A DNA stretch of 64,000 nucleotides from Janthinobacterium silvisoli. Its GTDB lineage: Bacteria; Pseudomonadota; Gammaproteobacteria; Burkholderiales; Burkholderiaceae_D. The stretch covers positions 1-64,000 of the forward strand of contig NZ_JACHCL010000005.1 of NCBI RefSeq assembly GCF_014200725.1, in the 5' to 3' direction. Positions 17,639 through 29,856 of this stretch are shown piece by piece. Under the pieces are notes generated by a model. That model did not search any database. It was given only the letters and a program-made list of their open reading frames with translations, and was not told where the DNA came from. The translations under genes and the position numbers were made by a program. The first letter of the stretch is position 1; every line of letters begins with the position of its first letter.

Positions 17639-17761
17639 TTTGTCGACGCTTGGTTCAAAATCACGGAATTGTTTGCGGGTCCATATTCACCGCATTTTCA
17701 GACGTACTTACAGCAACTGGCAACATATCGCTTTGCCAGCTGTTACCAAAGGGATGTTATT

Positions 17762-18517
17762 TTGATTGTCTACGAATACCCTTTCAACGAACGCATACGT
17801 ACGCTGTTGCGGCTGGAAGACCTGTACGACAAATTCAAGTTCTTTATCCAGCAAGAACACGCCATGCAACACCATGTTGCCTTGGCAACAATCTTCGATA
17901 TGCTCGAAGTGGCCGGCCGCGCCGACCTGAAATCGGACCTGCTGCAAGAACTCGAACGCCAGCGCCAAAGCCTGCTGGGCTATCGCAGCAATCCCAATGT
18001 GGAACCGCATACGCTGGACGCGATACTCAGCGAGCTCGACAGCGTGAGCGGCGCTTTGGTATCGGCGCAAGGCAAGACGGGCCAGAATATCCGCGACAAT
18101 GAATGGCTGATGAGCATACGCGGACGCACCATCATTCCTGGCGGCGCCTGTGAATTCGATTTGCCGTCCTATTATGCGTGGCAACAACGCAGCTCCGAGC
18201 AACGCCTGGCCGATATCCATGCCTGGTTTGCCCCGCTGGCGCCGCTGTTTGCCGCCTTGGCCCTGGTGCTGCGCCTGCTGCGTGATTCGGGCGGTCCCGT
18301 CAAGTTGATCGCCAGCGCCGGCAGCTACCAGCAGATGCTGCAAGGTAAGGTTTACCAGATGCTGCGCCTGACCCTGGATGAAAGCAGCGGCGCCATCCCG
18401 GAAATCTCCGCCAACAAATACATGTTGTGGGTGCGTTTCACAACTCAGGGCGGCGACTTGAAACCGAAGCCGCTGGAAGAGGACGTGCCCTTCGAGCTGA
18501 CGCTCTGTAATTTTTAA
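17762..18517 (+). CDS. zapD: Cell division protein ZapD
   Basis: ZapD (YacF, DUF1342) crosslinks FtsZ filaments and helps form the Z-ring. The protein matches the family along its length, starting with [20 protein letters not shown] and ending in [10 protein letters not shown]-like sequence. The start is chosen as TTG at 17762: an AAGGGA ribosome site lies about seven bases upstream, and family similarity begins at the next codon. This gives 251 residues. An ATG at 17669 would add 31 residues that do not resemble the family. It sits between coaE and yacG as usual. Confidence 0.9.
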   Translation: MIVYEYPFNERIRTLLRLEDLYDKFKFFIQQEHAMQHHVALATIFDMLEVAGRADLKSDLLQELERQRQSLLGYRSNPNVEPHTLDAILSELDSVSGALVSAQGKTGQNIRDNEWLMSIRGRTIIPGGACEFDLPSYYAWQQRSSEQRLADIHAWFAPLAPLFAALALVLRLLRDSGGPVKLIASAGSYQQMLQGKVYQMLRLTLDESSGAIPEISANKYMLWVRFTTQGGDLKPKPLEEDVPFELTLCNF

Positions 18518-18537
18518 TTGATTTTATTGCACTCTTT

Positions 18538-18723
18538 ATGACCGTCGTTAATTGCCCTACCTGCGCCGCCAAAGTCGAATGGACGGAAGCCAATAAATTC
18601 CGCCCATTCTGCTCGGAGCGCTGCAAACAGATCGACCTGGGCGCCTGGGCCGAAGAAAAATACACGATTCCAGCGGCCAATCCGCTGGACGACCCTTTGG
18701 ATGAAGATGGCCTGAAGGAATAG
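18538..18723 (+). CDS. yacG: DNA gyrase inhibitor YacG, zinc-binding
   Basis: A 61-residue protein with the four-cysteine zinc site of YacG: CPTC (residues 7-10) and CSERC (about 25-29), followed by [14 protein letters not shown]. In E. coli YacG binds the GyrB C-terminal region and blocks DNA binding. It follows zapD by 20 bases and ends the operon. Its stop is only two bases from the stop of the convergent minus-strand gene. Confidence 0.92.
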   Translation: MTVVNCPTCAAKVEWTEANKFRPFCSERCKQIDLGAWAEEKYTIPAANPLDDPLDEDGLKE

Positions 18724-18725
18724 TC

Positions 18726-19874
18726 TCAAGGTCCCGTCTGTAAGGACAAACGGGACCGCACCGCCTTTCTGCGGGCCAGCCACAGATATACGCCGCTGCC
18801 CAGCACGATCATCGTGATCAAATCGAGCACCGCCCACAGTAGCTTCAGCGGTAAACCGCTATAATCGCCAAAATGCAATGGCCGCGCCAGTTCCAGCGCA
18901 CGCAAATACCACGGCATCCGCACTTTCGCCGTCAACTCCCCCGTGCGCGCATCGATCATCACCGGACTGAATAGCCGCGACGTCAGCGGCGTCTTGCCCT
19001 TGGCCCAGATCAGATAATGGTAGGGCGTGGCAAACAGATTGCCCGGATACTCAACGCTGACGACGCGCATATCCGGCAAAGCCTTGCGGGCCGTGTCGAA
19101 AGCCGCGTCGAGCGAATACAGCGCACCGGGCGCCAAGGCTGGCTTGCCTTGCCACGGTTGCAGCATCGCTTCCACGTCTTGCCGCTGCCATAGGGCAAAC
19201 AATGGCGTCGTCAGTTCATTGAGCGCCCCCGTCGCCCCCACCAGCAAGGCCCAGGCCATCGTCGTGATGCCCAGCAAATTGTGCAGATCCAGCCATTTCA
19301 CCCGTGCCGAGCGGCCGTTGCGCACGGTGCCGAAGGCCAGCTTTTTCATGAAGGGGCCATATAGCACGATGCCGGAAACTATCGCTGCCAGGAATAGCAG
19401 CGCCATGGCCGCGAACAGCAATTCGCCAGTGATCCCGGCAAACAGGTCGGTATGCAAGCGCCGCACGAATAGCATGAACTTGAAACTATGCGTTGGCTTG
19501 CTGTGCAGCGAGTCTTCCAGCAGCATACCGGTACGCGCATCGAACTTCAGGGCATGTATGCGCTGCGGGGCATCGACCGCCAGCTGATACGACGGCGCCA
19601 AACGCACCCGCACTTGCGGTTCCGCATCATCCATGAAGGCAGACAGGATCACGTCGGCCGGATAACGCCGCCGGCTTTCCGCGATCAAGCCGTCGATGCT
19701 GGCCAAGGGTGTGTTGGCTGGTAGCACCGCGTACGGCGGCCCCTCATCCAGCCACTGTGCGATCTCCTCTGAAAAGATCAGGGGCAATCCCGTCAGGCAG
19801 ACCAGCAGCAGGAACAGCGAACACAGCAAGCTGCTCCAGCGGTGCACCAGGCCCCAGGCGTGCAAACGGCTCAT
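18726..19874 (-). CDS. PepSY-domain inner-membrane protein of the siderophore locus
   Basis: A 382-residue PepSY_TM family protein. The N-terminal helix begins after LHAWGLVHRWSSLL, whose histidines recur in this family, and three more hydrophobic segments follow at about residues 150-175, 205-225 and 345-365. A large periplasmic region lies between the first two and between the last two segments. Proteins of this type are often encoded beside TonB-dependent siderophore receptors and are thought to help reduce or release iron from the siderophore; that role is inferred from context here. The gene starts 22 bases after the receptor stop, so cotranscription is likely. Confidence 0.8.
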   Translation of the reverse strand: MSRLHAWGLVHRWSSLLCSLFLLLVCLTGLPLIFSEEIAQWLDEGPPYAVLPANTPLASIDGLIAESRRRYPADVILSAFMDDAEPQVRVRLAPSYQLAVDAPQRIHALKFDARTGMLLEDSLHSKPTHSFKFMLFVRRLHTDLFAGITGELLFAAMALLFLAAIVSGIVLYGPFMKKLAFGTVRNGRSARVKWLDLHNLLGITTMAWALLVGATGALNELTTPLFALWQRQDVEAMLQPWQGKPALAPGALYSLDAAFDTARKALPDMRVVSVEYPGNLFATPYHYLIWAKGKTPLTSRLFSPVMIDARTGELTAKVRMPWYLRALELARPLHFGDYSGLPLKLLWAVLDLITMIVLGSGVYLWLARRKAVRSRLSLQTGP

Positions 19875-19896
19875 GTGTCCGCCCTATGGATCATGT

Positions 19897-22380
19897 TTAC
19901 CATTTGTATTTCAAATTGGCCAGGATCGAGCGCTCCATGCCAAAGATGCAAGTGGCGCTGCTGGAACAGCTGGCAATGAAGTTCTTGTTGCTCAGGTTGC
20001 TAGCGCTCAAGGTCGCGCTCCAGCCTTGCCAGCCTGGCGACAAATGCGCCAGATCGTAGCGCAGCGACACATCCAGCAAGGTAACGCCCGGCACCTTGAA
20101 GGAATTGACGCTGTCGCCATAGCTGCTGCCCGAGTAACGCAGACCACCGCCCAGCTGCAAGCCGGCCAGCGGTGCAGCCGTGAAATCATAGTTCAGCCAG
20201 ACTCCCGCCATGCTGCGCGGAATGCCAGCCGGCACCTTGTCCAGGTTATTCGTATTACTGCGGGTATTTTTCAAATCCGTGTAGGTGTAGCTGGCAATAC
20301 CTTGCAGATTGGCCGTCAGATTGGTGCGCGCCTCGATTTCCAGGCCCTGGGAATGCACTTCGCCCGTCTGTATCTTGAAACCCAGCTTGTTTGGGTCATT
20401 GGTCAGCACATTGGTTTGCGTCAAGTCAAACACGGCAGCGGTGACCGAGCTGTCGGAACCGGGCGGCTGGTACTTCAGGCCTGCTTCGTATTGTTTGCCT
20501 TCCGTCGGCTTGAAAATATTGCCGGACGCATCCGTGCCGATGGCGGGCTGGAACGATGTCGCATAGCTGACGTAGGGCGAGACTCCATTGTCGAACAGGT
20601 AGACGGCGCCCGTGCGCCAGGTAAATGCATGGTTGTCCTGGCTGCTGGTCTTGCCGCTGGTATAGGCCAGCGAACTGCTGCTGACCTGATCTTGCCGTCC
20701 CCCCAGCAGGAAGGCCCAGCGTTGCCAACGGATCTGGTCTTGCGCATACACGCCCAGTTGCCGAGAGACATCGTCGGTGGAACTGCCATACATAAAGTCG
20801 GGCTCCCCTATAGGCTGGCCATATACCGGATTAGCGATACTGATGGACGGCGCCAGCGCATCGCCCTGGCCTATGTATTTGTGGTCGTAATGTACGCGCT
20901 GGTAATCGAGGCCGACAATCGCCGTATGCCGCACGGCGCCGGTATCAAAAGTCGCTTGCAGCTGATTGTCGGCCGCCACTGTATTGACGCTACCGTCATG
21001 GCGGTAGGCTTCCCGCCCTATCGACAAGCCGTCAGGATTCAAGCCATAGCTGGCGTCGAGCATGCGGATATGCAAGCTGTTGCGCAGCACGCGCAGGTTT
21101 TGGCGGAAGGTCCAGGTCTCGTTCAGCTTGTGTTCGAATTCGTAGCCGATGGATTCCTGTTCTTTTTTATACGAGTTGTCATCAGGGTCACCCACGAAAA
21201 AGTTGCGTGGCACTGTCACTTTGCCCGGCAATACCGTGCCGGCCGCCGGCACGAAGTTGTAGACGCCCGCTTGCGGATCTTGTTGATAATTTAAAAAGGC
21301 CGTCAGATGCGTGTCGCTATCGGGCCGCCAGGTTAGGGCCGCAGCAATCGCGGTACGCTGTTCGCGCACGAAATCGGTTTGCGTGCCCGTATCGAAAGTA
21401 TCGGCCGTCAAACGGTAGGAAAACTTGCCGGCTTCGTCCAGCGGACCGCCGAAATCAAAGGCTGCCTGCTTGCGACCGTGGCTACCTGTCTGCAACATGA
21501 TTTCATGCAAGGGCGTTGCCGTCGGGCGCTTGCTCACCAGGCTCAGCAAACCACCGGGCGAAGTCTGTCCATACAGTACCGAGGCTGGGCCGCGCAGCAA
21601 TTCCACCCGCTCGAACATATACGGGTCCATGCTGGTGATATTGAAACCGTTGTTGGGCAGGCGCAAGCCATTCCAGTACTCATCGATCTGGAAACCGCGC
21701 GCGTAGATATATTCCAGCGAATCGGTATTCACGCCACGCTGTTCCGATACCACACCGGGCGTGTAGCGCAGTGCTTGCGGCACGCTTTGCACGTTTTGTC
21801 CATCCATCTGCTCGCGCGTGACCACCGAGATCGATTGCGGCGTTTCCAGCAGCGAACTATCGGTCTTGGTGGCGGTGGCGCTGCGCCGGGCTACATAACC
21901 GGCCGCCGGACCGGTGGCCGTTTCGCGCTCCGCACTGGCGTTGACCGTAATGCCAGGCAAGGTTTTCTCACGCCCTACCGCGTTGCCGTTGGCGGCACTG
22001 ACCGGCACTTTTCTCAGCAGATAGCTGCCATTGGCTTGCAGGCTCGCTTGCAAATCGCTGCCCACCAACAAGGTTTCCAGTCCGACATTGACTGAATAGC
22101 CGCCCTGCAAGCCGCTACTGTGCAAACCGGCCGTCATTTCCGGCGCAAACGACAGGGTGATGCCCGCTTCGCGGCCAAAACGGCTCAAAACGCTTTCCAT
22201 GCTGCCAGCAGGTATGGTGTAGAGACGCTGCGGCGCCGCTTGCGCCAGCACCACTTGCGGCAGAGCAAGCAAGGCGACGGCGGTCAAAGTGCCGGCACTG
22301 AAACGGCTGATGGCAGACGCCAGTGTCTTGCGGACCAGCAATTGTTGGGATGGGCGCTGTGGCGCGCTAGGGTGGCTCAT
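19897..22380 (-). CDS. TonB-dependent siderophore receptor with STN signalling domain
   Basis: An outer-membrane ferric-siderophore receptor of the FpvA/FecA signalling class. From the ATG at 22380 (AAAGG six bases upstream) it has 827 residues. The order is a signal peptide ending near VLAQA, an STN domain (about residues 50-120, RLYTIPAGSMESVLSRFG), a TonB box region, a plug domain with IYARGFQIDEYWNGLRLP and RVELLRGPASVLYGQTSPGG, and a barrel ending in a terminal tryptophan. The STN domain and the adjacent fecI- and fecR-type genes imply that substrate binding is signalled to the sigma factor. The siderophore is not identifiable from sequence; catecholate or hydroxamate types are possible. 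Confidence 0.9.
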   Translation of the reverse strand: MSHPSAPQRPSQQLLVRKTLASAISRFSAGTLTAVALLALPQVVLAQAAPQRLYTIPAGSMESVLSRFGREAGITLSFAPEMTAGLHSSGLQGGYSVNVGLETLLVGSDLQASLQANGSYLLRKVPVSAANGNAVGREKTLPGITVNASAERETATGPAAGYVARRSATATKTDSSLLETPQSISVVTREQMDGQNVQSVPQALRYTPGVVSEQRGVNTDSLEYIYARGFQIDEYWNGLRLPNNGFNITSMDPYMFERVELLRGPASVLYGQTSPGGLLSLVSKRPTATPLHEIMLQTGSHGRKQAAFDFGGPLDEAGKFSYRLTADTFDTGTQTDFVREQRTAIAAALTWRPDSDTHLTAFLNYQQDPQAGVYNFVPAAGTVLPGKVTVPRNFFVGDPDDNSYKKEQESIGYEFEHKLNETWTFRQNLRVLRNSLHIRMLDASYGLNPDGLSIGREAYRHDGSVNTVAADNQLQATFDTGAVRHTAIVGLDYQRVHYDHKYIGQGDALAPSISIANPVYGQPIGEPDFMYGSSTDDVSRQLGVYAQDQIRWQRWAFLLGGRQDQVSSSSLAYTSGKTSSQDNHAFTWRTGAVYLFDNGVSPYVSYATSFQPAIGTDASGNIFKPTEGKQYEAGLKYQPPGSDSSVTAAVFDLTQTNVLTNDPNKLGFKIQTGEVHSQGLEIEARTNLTANLQGIASYTYTDLKNTRSNTNNLDKVPAGIPRSMAGVWLNYDFTAAPLAGLQLGGGLRYSGSSYGDSVNSFKVPGVTLLDVSLRYDLAHLSPGWQGWSATLSASNLSNKNFIASCSSSATCIFGMERSILANLKYKW

Positions 22381-22506
22381 GTTCAACCTTTCGTGGATAC
22401 TCAGCATGGGATAAGGAGTGCTTACCTGCCATGTCCCGCGAAAAATCCAAAAGGGCCACCTCGGCGGCATTTTTTTGAAAAAAAACTGAAACAGCGGTTG
22501 GCGCGC

Positions 22507-23517
22507 TTAACTTATCCTGCTGCGCGGGCGCAAACGGATGCCCGTCACTTGCCGGCCCCAGAAGCGGGTAATGATTTCCTGTTCCAGTTGTAGCATGGCG
22601 CTGACGGTATCAAGCAATTTATCGATGTCGGCCAAGGCGTACGAGCCAGATACGCGCCGACCGGCAATAGTTGGGTCACAACTGAGCGCGTAAGAACAAT
22701 AGCGGCCGACGTCTGCCAGGAAGTCATCGAGGCGCAGGCCCAGCGCGACGATAAAACCGTCGGTCCAGGCCGTGCTGCCTTCGCTCACTGGCAATACCGG
22801 CAAGATGGTAGATGTCGTAAAACTGGCTTGCTGTCCCGCCTGCAGGGTCACAGTGGGACTGCCTGAAACAGGGGCAATTTCTACCGCGCTATGCAAGACC
22901 TTGACGCAGGTCGCGTCATCCAATTGCTGCACGCTGAAGCGCGTACCCAGTGCCCGCGCCCGACCATGCCGGGTTTGCACCAGGAAAGGCCGGGGACTGT
23001 TTTGCCTATCCTTGGCAGTAGTGACCAGGATTTCGCCTGCAATCAGCTCGACCAGGCGCCGCTCGGCATCGAAACGGATGTTCACGGCGCTATTGGTATT
23101 CAAGATCATTTGCGTGCCATCGGCCAGCACCACCTTGCGACGTTCTCCCACGGCCGTGCGGTAGTCCGCTGACCAGCGCCGCCATGGCGTTTGTTCCTGG
23201 ACCACCCAGCCCGCGCCGCCGGCAAAAATCAGCACAGCCAGGGTCTTGACGGCCTGGCGCCTTTTGGCCGTCGCGGGACGCGCCAGGGTAGCGTGGGTAA
23301 TCGCTGAATGCACGGGCGAGGATAAGTCGTGCAACTGGCCATTGAACGCTTCGATGCGTTGCCAGGCACGCTCATGGTCGGGATGTTGCGCGCGCCAGCG
23401 CTGGAAGTTTTCCAGCGCCCTGGGCGGACGGGGCGTGCTTTGCAAGTCGACCAGCCATTCCAGCGCGCGCTGGGCTACCGCCTGCGGTATCGGCCCGTGC
23501 CCGCTTACCGCAACCAT
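22507..23517 (-). CDS. fecR: FecR-family anti-sigma / sigma regulator
   Basis: An inner-membrane protein that relays the receptor signal to the FecI-type sigma factor. The 336-residue protein has an N-terminal DUF4880 region (ALEWLVDLQS, FQRWRAQHPDHERAWQRIEAF), one membrane helix near residues 87-105, a periplasmic FecR domain (ADGTQMILNTNSAVNIRF) and a C-terminal DUF4974-type domain. The ATG at 23517 overlaps the sigma factor stop by one base (TGATG), so translation is coupled; a longer reading from 23553 would extend into the sigma gene. Whether it activates or inhibits the sigma factor cannot be told from sequence. Confidence 0.9.
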   Translation of the reverse strand: MVAVSGHGPIPQAVAQRALEWLVDLQSTPRPPRALENFQRWRAQHPDHERAWQRIEAFNGQLHDLSSPVHSAITHATLARPATAKRRQAVKTLAVLIFAGGAGWVVQEQTPWRRWSADYRTAVGERRKVVLADGTQMILNTNSAVNIRFDAERRLVELIAGEILVTTAKDRQNSPRPFLVQTRHGRARALGTRFSVQQLDDATCVKVLHSAVEIAPVSGSPTVTLQAGQQASFTTSTILPVLPVSEGSTAWTDGFIVALGLRLDDFLADVGRYCSYALSCDPTIAGRRVSGSYALADIDKLLDTVSAMLQLEQEIITRFWGRQVTGIRLRPRSRIS

Positions 23518-24041
23518 CAGATCAGCTCCGCGGCGGTCGAACCGAAATAGCATTGCAAGCCAGCCTTGACGATATGGCGCTTGACGGTACGCACGGAAAT
23601 ACCCAGCAAATCGGCCGTCTCGGCATGTCCCAGGCCATCGAGCTGGGTCAGCAAAAAAGCCCGTTTAACGAGTACCGGCAAGCCATTGAGCATCTGATCG
23701 AGTTCGATCAGCGCTTCGAGCAAGATACTGCGTTCTTCGGAGGAGAGTTCAAACTGCGGCGGGGCCAGCGCCAAGGCTTCCAGATACGCCTGTTCCAGTT
23801 TCTGGCGCCGCCAGTAATTGGACAGTACGCGCTGGGCGATGGTGGTCAAAAAGGCGCGCGGCTCATTGAGTGCCGGCAAGGCTTGCTGCGATGACAAGAC
23901 ACGCAAAAAAGTGTCTTGCGCCAGATCGGCAGCCTGATCGACACAGCCGAGTTTCTTCCGCAACCATGCACGCAGCCAGGGATGATGGTCGGCATACAGA
24001 GTGCCGATGGCCTCTGGCCGTATGGCGCTGGAAATGGTCAC
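23517..24041 (-). CDS. fecI: FecI-type ECF RNA polymerase sigma factor
   Basis: A 174-residue extracytoplasmic-function sigma factor. Region 2 is visible at about residues 10-75 (LYADHHPWLRAWLRKKLGC, AADLAQDTFLRVL) and region 4 at about 115-165 (LPVLVKRAFLLTQLDGLGHAETADLLGISVRTVKRHI). The wording of region 4 is that of the iron-starvation FecI group. It is expected to drive the receptor gene once signalled. Its own promoter carries a Fur box over the -10 box, so it should be made only when iron is scarce. Confidence 0.92.
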   Translation of the reverse strand: MTISSAIRPEAIGTLYADHHPWLRAWLRKKLGCVDQAADLAQDTFLRVLSSQQALPALNEPRAFLTTIAQRVLSNYWRRQKLEQAYLEALALAPPQFELSSEERSILLEALIELDQMLNGLPVLVKRAFLLTQLDGLGHAETADLLGISVRTVKRHIVKAGLQCYFGSTAAELI

Positions 24042-24066
24042 GATGGAAGCCGATCTGTCGAATATA

Positions 24067-24085
24067 AATGAGAATCAATCTCATT
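24067..24085 (-). promoter_or_regulatory. Fur box upstream of the fecI-type sigma gene
   Basis: The 19-bp near-palindrome AATGAGAATCAATCTCATT matches the 7-1-7 form of Fur boxes (TGAGAAT-N-AATCTCA arms). It overlaps the downstream end of the -10 element at 24083-24088 and lies 26 bases before the sigma factor start. Fe-Fur binding here would block RNA polymerase. Confidence 0.85.
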
Positions 24086-24111
24086 CTATAGTGATCGACT
24101 TCCGTTTGCAA
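24083..24111 (-). promoter_or_regulatory. Sigma-70 promoter of the fecI-fecR operon
   Basis: On the minus strand TTGCAA (24111-24106), a 17-bp spacer and TAGAAT (24088-24083) match four and five of six consensus bases. The Fur box covers the end of the -10 box and the likely start site. Confidence 0.65.
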
Positions 24112-24153
24112 TGCGCGAAAACGGCGTCAGGACCGGATTACACCGTTGCGGGA

Positions 24154-24564
24154 TTACATTTCCCGGCGCACCTCGTCCAGCCATTCCAGCAACGGTATGG
24201 TGGCTGGCAACAAGGGTTCCACACCCACCGTACCTTGCCAGGCGAACGCTTGCCCTTCCAGGCTTTGCGGCTCGCCGCGCCAGTCGCGGCTGATATAGAA
24301 ATGCAGGCGCACGTGGGCGTGCGGATACACATATTCCACGCCACACCAGGCTTCGGCACTGTCGATATGCAAGCCCAGTTCCTCGACAAACTCGCGTTTC
24401 AAGGCGTCGAGGATGGTTTCATCGGGTTCGACTTTTCCGCCAGGAAACTCCCAATAACCGTCATAGGGCTTGCCAGCCGGGCGCTGACCCAGCAATACAT
24501 CGCCATTCGGCTTCATCAGGATGCCGACGGCCACGTCGACCGGTTTGATGATTTTATCGTTCAT
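24154..24564 (-). CDS. mutT: 8-oxo-dGTP diphosphatase, MutT/Nudix family
   Basis: A 136-residue Nudix hydrolase that removes oxidised guanine nucleotides from the pool. The full Nudix box is present: G43, then E49, then REFVEELGL at 57-65, with PGGKVEPDE leading in. The N-terminal VAVGILMKPNGDVLLGQRP is typical of MutT. The protein lacks the C-terminal thiamine phosphate synthase-like domain found fused in some relatives. It overlaps the upstream ATPase gene by four bases and is the last gene before the iron module. Confidence 0.88.
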   Translation of the reverse strand: MNDKIIKPVDVAVGILMKPNGDVLLGQRPAGKPYDGYWEFPGGKVEPDETILDALKREFVEELGLHIDSAEAWCGVEYVYPHAHVRLHFYISRDWRGEPQSLEGQAFAWQGTVGVEPLLPATIPLLEWLDEVRREM

Positions 24565-25427
24565 TGTGGCAACTTTCCTGCGTAATCACGTGCAAATTGC
24601 CAGGCCACCCGGCCCGAACGCGAACCGCGCTGCAAGGCCCAGCGCAGGGCGTCGCCGCGCGCCTCCACGACTTGTTCCGGCGTGCAGCCGAACGAAGCGA
24701 GCCAATGGGCCACGATATCGAGATAATCGTCTTGCTTGAATGGGTAGAACGATAGCCACAAGCCAAAGCGTTCGGACAGCGAGATTTTCTCTTCCACCGT
24801 TTCGCCCGGATGCAAATCGCCATCGTCGTCGGTCTTGTAGCTGCTATTGTCGGACATGCGTTCCGGCATCAGGTGGCGCCGGTTCGAGGTGGCGTAGATC
24901 AGCACATTGTCCGATTGCGCGGCGATGCTGCCGTCGAGCGCCACTTTCAGCGCCTTGTAGCCACTCTCGCCTTCTTCGAACGACAGGTCGTCGCAAAAGA
25001 TGATGAAGCGCTCGGGGCGCGCCGCCACCAGGTCGACGATGTCGGGCAAATCGGCCAGGTCGGCCTTGTCCACTTCGATCAGGCGCAAGCCCTGGCTGGC
25101 AAACTGATTCAAACAGGCTTTGATCAGCGACGATTTGCCGGTGCCGCGCGCACCCGTCAGCAGCACATTGTTGGCCGGACGGCCAGCGACGAACTGGCGC
25201 GTGTTTTGCTCGATCTGCGCTTTTTGCGTGCCGATATTGTGCAAATCATCGAGCGCGATGGATGACACGTGAGCCACCGCCTGCAAATGGCTGACGGCGC
25301 CCTGGCGGCGGCGCCAGCGGAACGCAAAGCTGTTCCAGTCTGGCGCAGGCGCCGCCTGCGGCAAGATCGCTTCCACGCGTGCCAGCAAAGCTTCGGCACG
25401 GATCAGGAATTGATCGAGGTTGCTCAT
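24561..25427 (-). CDS. DUF815 AAA-type ATPase of unknown function
   Basis: A 288-residue P-loop ATPase of the DUF815 family. The N-terminal 70 residues are family-specific ([27 protein letters not shown]). Then come the Walker [10 protein letters not shown] at 92-100, a Walker B-like [14 protein letters not shown] near residue 145 and an AAA-like sensor in [12 protein letters not shown]. The cellular role is not established. It overlaps argJ upstream by four bases and mutT downstream by four, so the three proteins are probably made together. Confidence 0.88.
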   Translation of the reverse strand: MSNLDQFLIRAEALLARVEAILPQAAPAPDWNSFAFRWRRRQGAVSHLQAVAHVSSIALDDLHNIGTQKAQIEQNTRQFVAGRPANNVLLTGARGTGKSSLIKACLNQFASQGLRLIEVDKADLADLPDIVDLVAARPERFIIFCDDLSFEEGESGYKALKVALDGSIAAQSDNVLIYATSNRRHLMPERMSDNSSYKTDDDGDLHPGETVEEKISLSERFGLWLSFYPFKQDDYLDIVAHWLASFGCTPEQVVEARGDALRWALQRGSRSGRVAWQFARDYAGKLPQ

Positions 25428-26662
25428 GAGCGGTAGTCGGCGTTGATCGACACATAGTCATGCGACAGGTCGCAAGTCCACAAGGTCGCTTGCGCATCGC
25501 CGCGCGCCAGTTTCACGCGGATGGTGATTTCGCTTTGCTGCATCACGCGCTGGCCATCCTGCTCTTTGTAGTCGGGATTGCGGCCGCCATTCTTGGCTAC
25601 CCATACATCATCCAGGTACAGGTTCAGTTTTTCCACTTCCAGGTCGTCCACACCGGCGTAGCCGATGGCGGCCAGGATGCGGCCCAGGTTAGGGTCGGAC
25701 GCAAAGAAAGCCGTTTTCACCAGCGGCGAATGGGCGATCGAATAAGCGATCTTGCGGCACTCTTCCACGTTGCGGCCGTCTTCCACGGTCACCGTCATGA
25801 ACTTGGTCGCGCCTTCGCCATCGCGCACGATGGCTTGCGCCAGGAAGGTCGACAGCTCGGTCACGGCAGCGGCCAGGGCCGCGTATTCAGGAGAGTCGAT
25901 GCTATCAATCTTCAGGCTACCGGCACCGGTGGCGATCAGCATGAAGGAATCGTTGGTCGAGGTGTCGCCGTCGATGGTGATGCAGTTGAACGATTTGTCG
26001 GCTGCCTGTTTCACCAGCTGGTCCAGCACAGGCTGGGCCACGGTGGCGTCGAGCGCCAGAAAGCCCAGCATGGTGGCCATGTTTGGCTTGATCATGCCGG
26101 CGCCCTTGCTGATGCCCGTCAAAGTGACCGTGTGGCCGGCGATGGTCACCGTGCGCGAGCCGGCTTTCGGCTGCGTGTCGGTGGTCATGATGGCTTCGGC
26201 GGCCGAGAACCAGTTATCCGTCGTCAGCGCGGAGACGGCTTGCGGCAAGCCGGCGACCAGGCGCGGCACCGGCAGCGGTTCCAAAATCACGCCGGTGGAA
26301 AACGGCAAAATCTGTTGCGGCGTGCAACCCAGCAACTCGGCCAGCGCGGCGCAGCTTTCCTGCGCGGCCGCCAGGCCCTGCTCGCCCGTGCCCGCATTGG
26401 CGTTGCCCGTGTTGACCAGCAGCGCGCGGATAGGCGCGGCGCCCTGGGTCACGGCCGCCAGGTTGGCCTTGGCCACTTGCACCGGTGCGGCGCAGAAGCG
26501 GTTCAGGGTAAACACGCCAGCGACGGTGGCCGTCGGCGCCAGTTTCAATACCAGCAAATCCTTGCGGTTCGGTTTCTTGATGCCTGCTTCGGCAACACCG
26601 ATTTCAATGCCGGGAACGGCTTTCAAGTCGGCGGCGACGGGCTTGGGAGAATTGACGGCCAT
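25424..26662 (-). CDS. argJ: Bifunctional glutamate N-acetyltransferase / amino-acid acetyltransferase
   Basis: ArgJ moves the acetyl group from N-acetylornithine to glutamate, recycling it in arginine synthesis, and may also use acetyl-CoA. The 412-residue precursor shows the self-cleavage site [14 protein letters not shown], with cleavage expected between A196 and T197 to leave the nucleophilic threonine of the beta chain. GNANAGTG near residue 86 and the C-terminal ending [13 protein letters not shown] are also family-typical. It lies about 140 bases after the convergent-type terminator of secA and overlaps the DUF815 gene. Confidence 0.95.
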   Translation of the reverse strand: MAVNSPKPVAADLKAVPGIEIGVAEAGIKKPNRKDLLVLKLAPTATVAGVFTLNRFCAAPVQVAKANLAAVTQGAAPIRALLVNTGNANAGTGEQGLAAAQESCAALAELLGCTPQQILPFSTGVILEPLPVPRLVAGLPQAVSALTTDNWFSAAEAIMTTDTQPKAGSRTVTIAGHTVTLTGISKGAGMIKPNMATMLGFLALDATVAQPVLDQLVKQAADKSFNCITIDGDTSTNDSFMLIATGAGSLKIDSIDSPEYAALAAAVTELSTFLAQAIVRDGEGATKFMTVTVEDGRNVEECRKIAYSIAHSPLVKTAFFASDPNLGRILAAIGYAGVDDLEVEKLNLYLDDVWVAKNGGRNPDYKEQDGQRVMQQSEITIRVKLARGDAQATLWTCDLSHDYVSINADYRS

Positions 26663-26751
26663 ATGAGTTCTTCTGCTAGGGGGAAATGGAAGCGCTATTG
26701 TAGCGCCTTCATAGTGTCATGGAAAATGCGGGGCGCAAAATGTGCAGGCAT

Positions 26752-26782
26752 AAAAAAAACGGAGACCGCAGTCTCCGTTTTT
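26752..26782 (-). terminator. Terminator after secA (bidirectional hairpin)
   Basis: A stem AAACGGAGAC / GTCTCCGTTT around the loop CGCA (26757-26780) has an A-run on one side and a T-run on the other. It lies just after the secA stop in the direction of minus-strand transcription and separates secA from argJ. Confidence 0.8.
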
Positions 26783-26803
26783 GTTCAAGCCGGCGAAGCT
26801 GGT

Positions 26804-29572
<2,769 letters not shown>

Positions 29573-29856
29573 GCTTGAATTCTTGAAAAAACGCCGTTAA
29601 AAAAAGCTCGGTAGCTGACAGCGAGGTGATAATCGCGTGACCGCACGGAGTTCGACTATGGCAAAAGACGATGATTTTATCATGCGTTCCCGCCAAGGTT
29701 GGGGTAATGCACCATATAACAATAGCGGAAAGACAAACAAATACGGGAAAATACGGACATTTTCCATACTGTAAGGAAATATGCTGGCGCTCCGCACTCG
29801 CCGCCGCATCCACCGCAGTCCTCGCCATGCGCAGGCCAGTATGCTATGTTTCGGCC

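Noticed and set aside
22381-22506. Possible FecI-type promoter between fecR and the siderophore receptor
   Set aside because: A functional one is expected, but I could not find a convincing -35/-10 match to a known FecI-type consensus, so no site is annotated.
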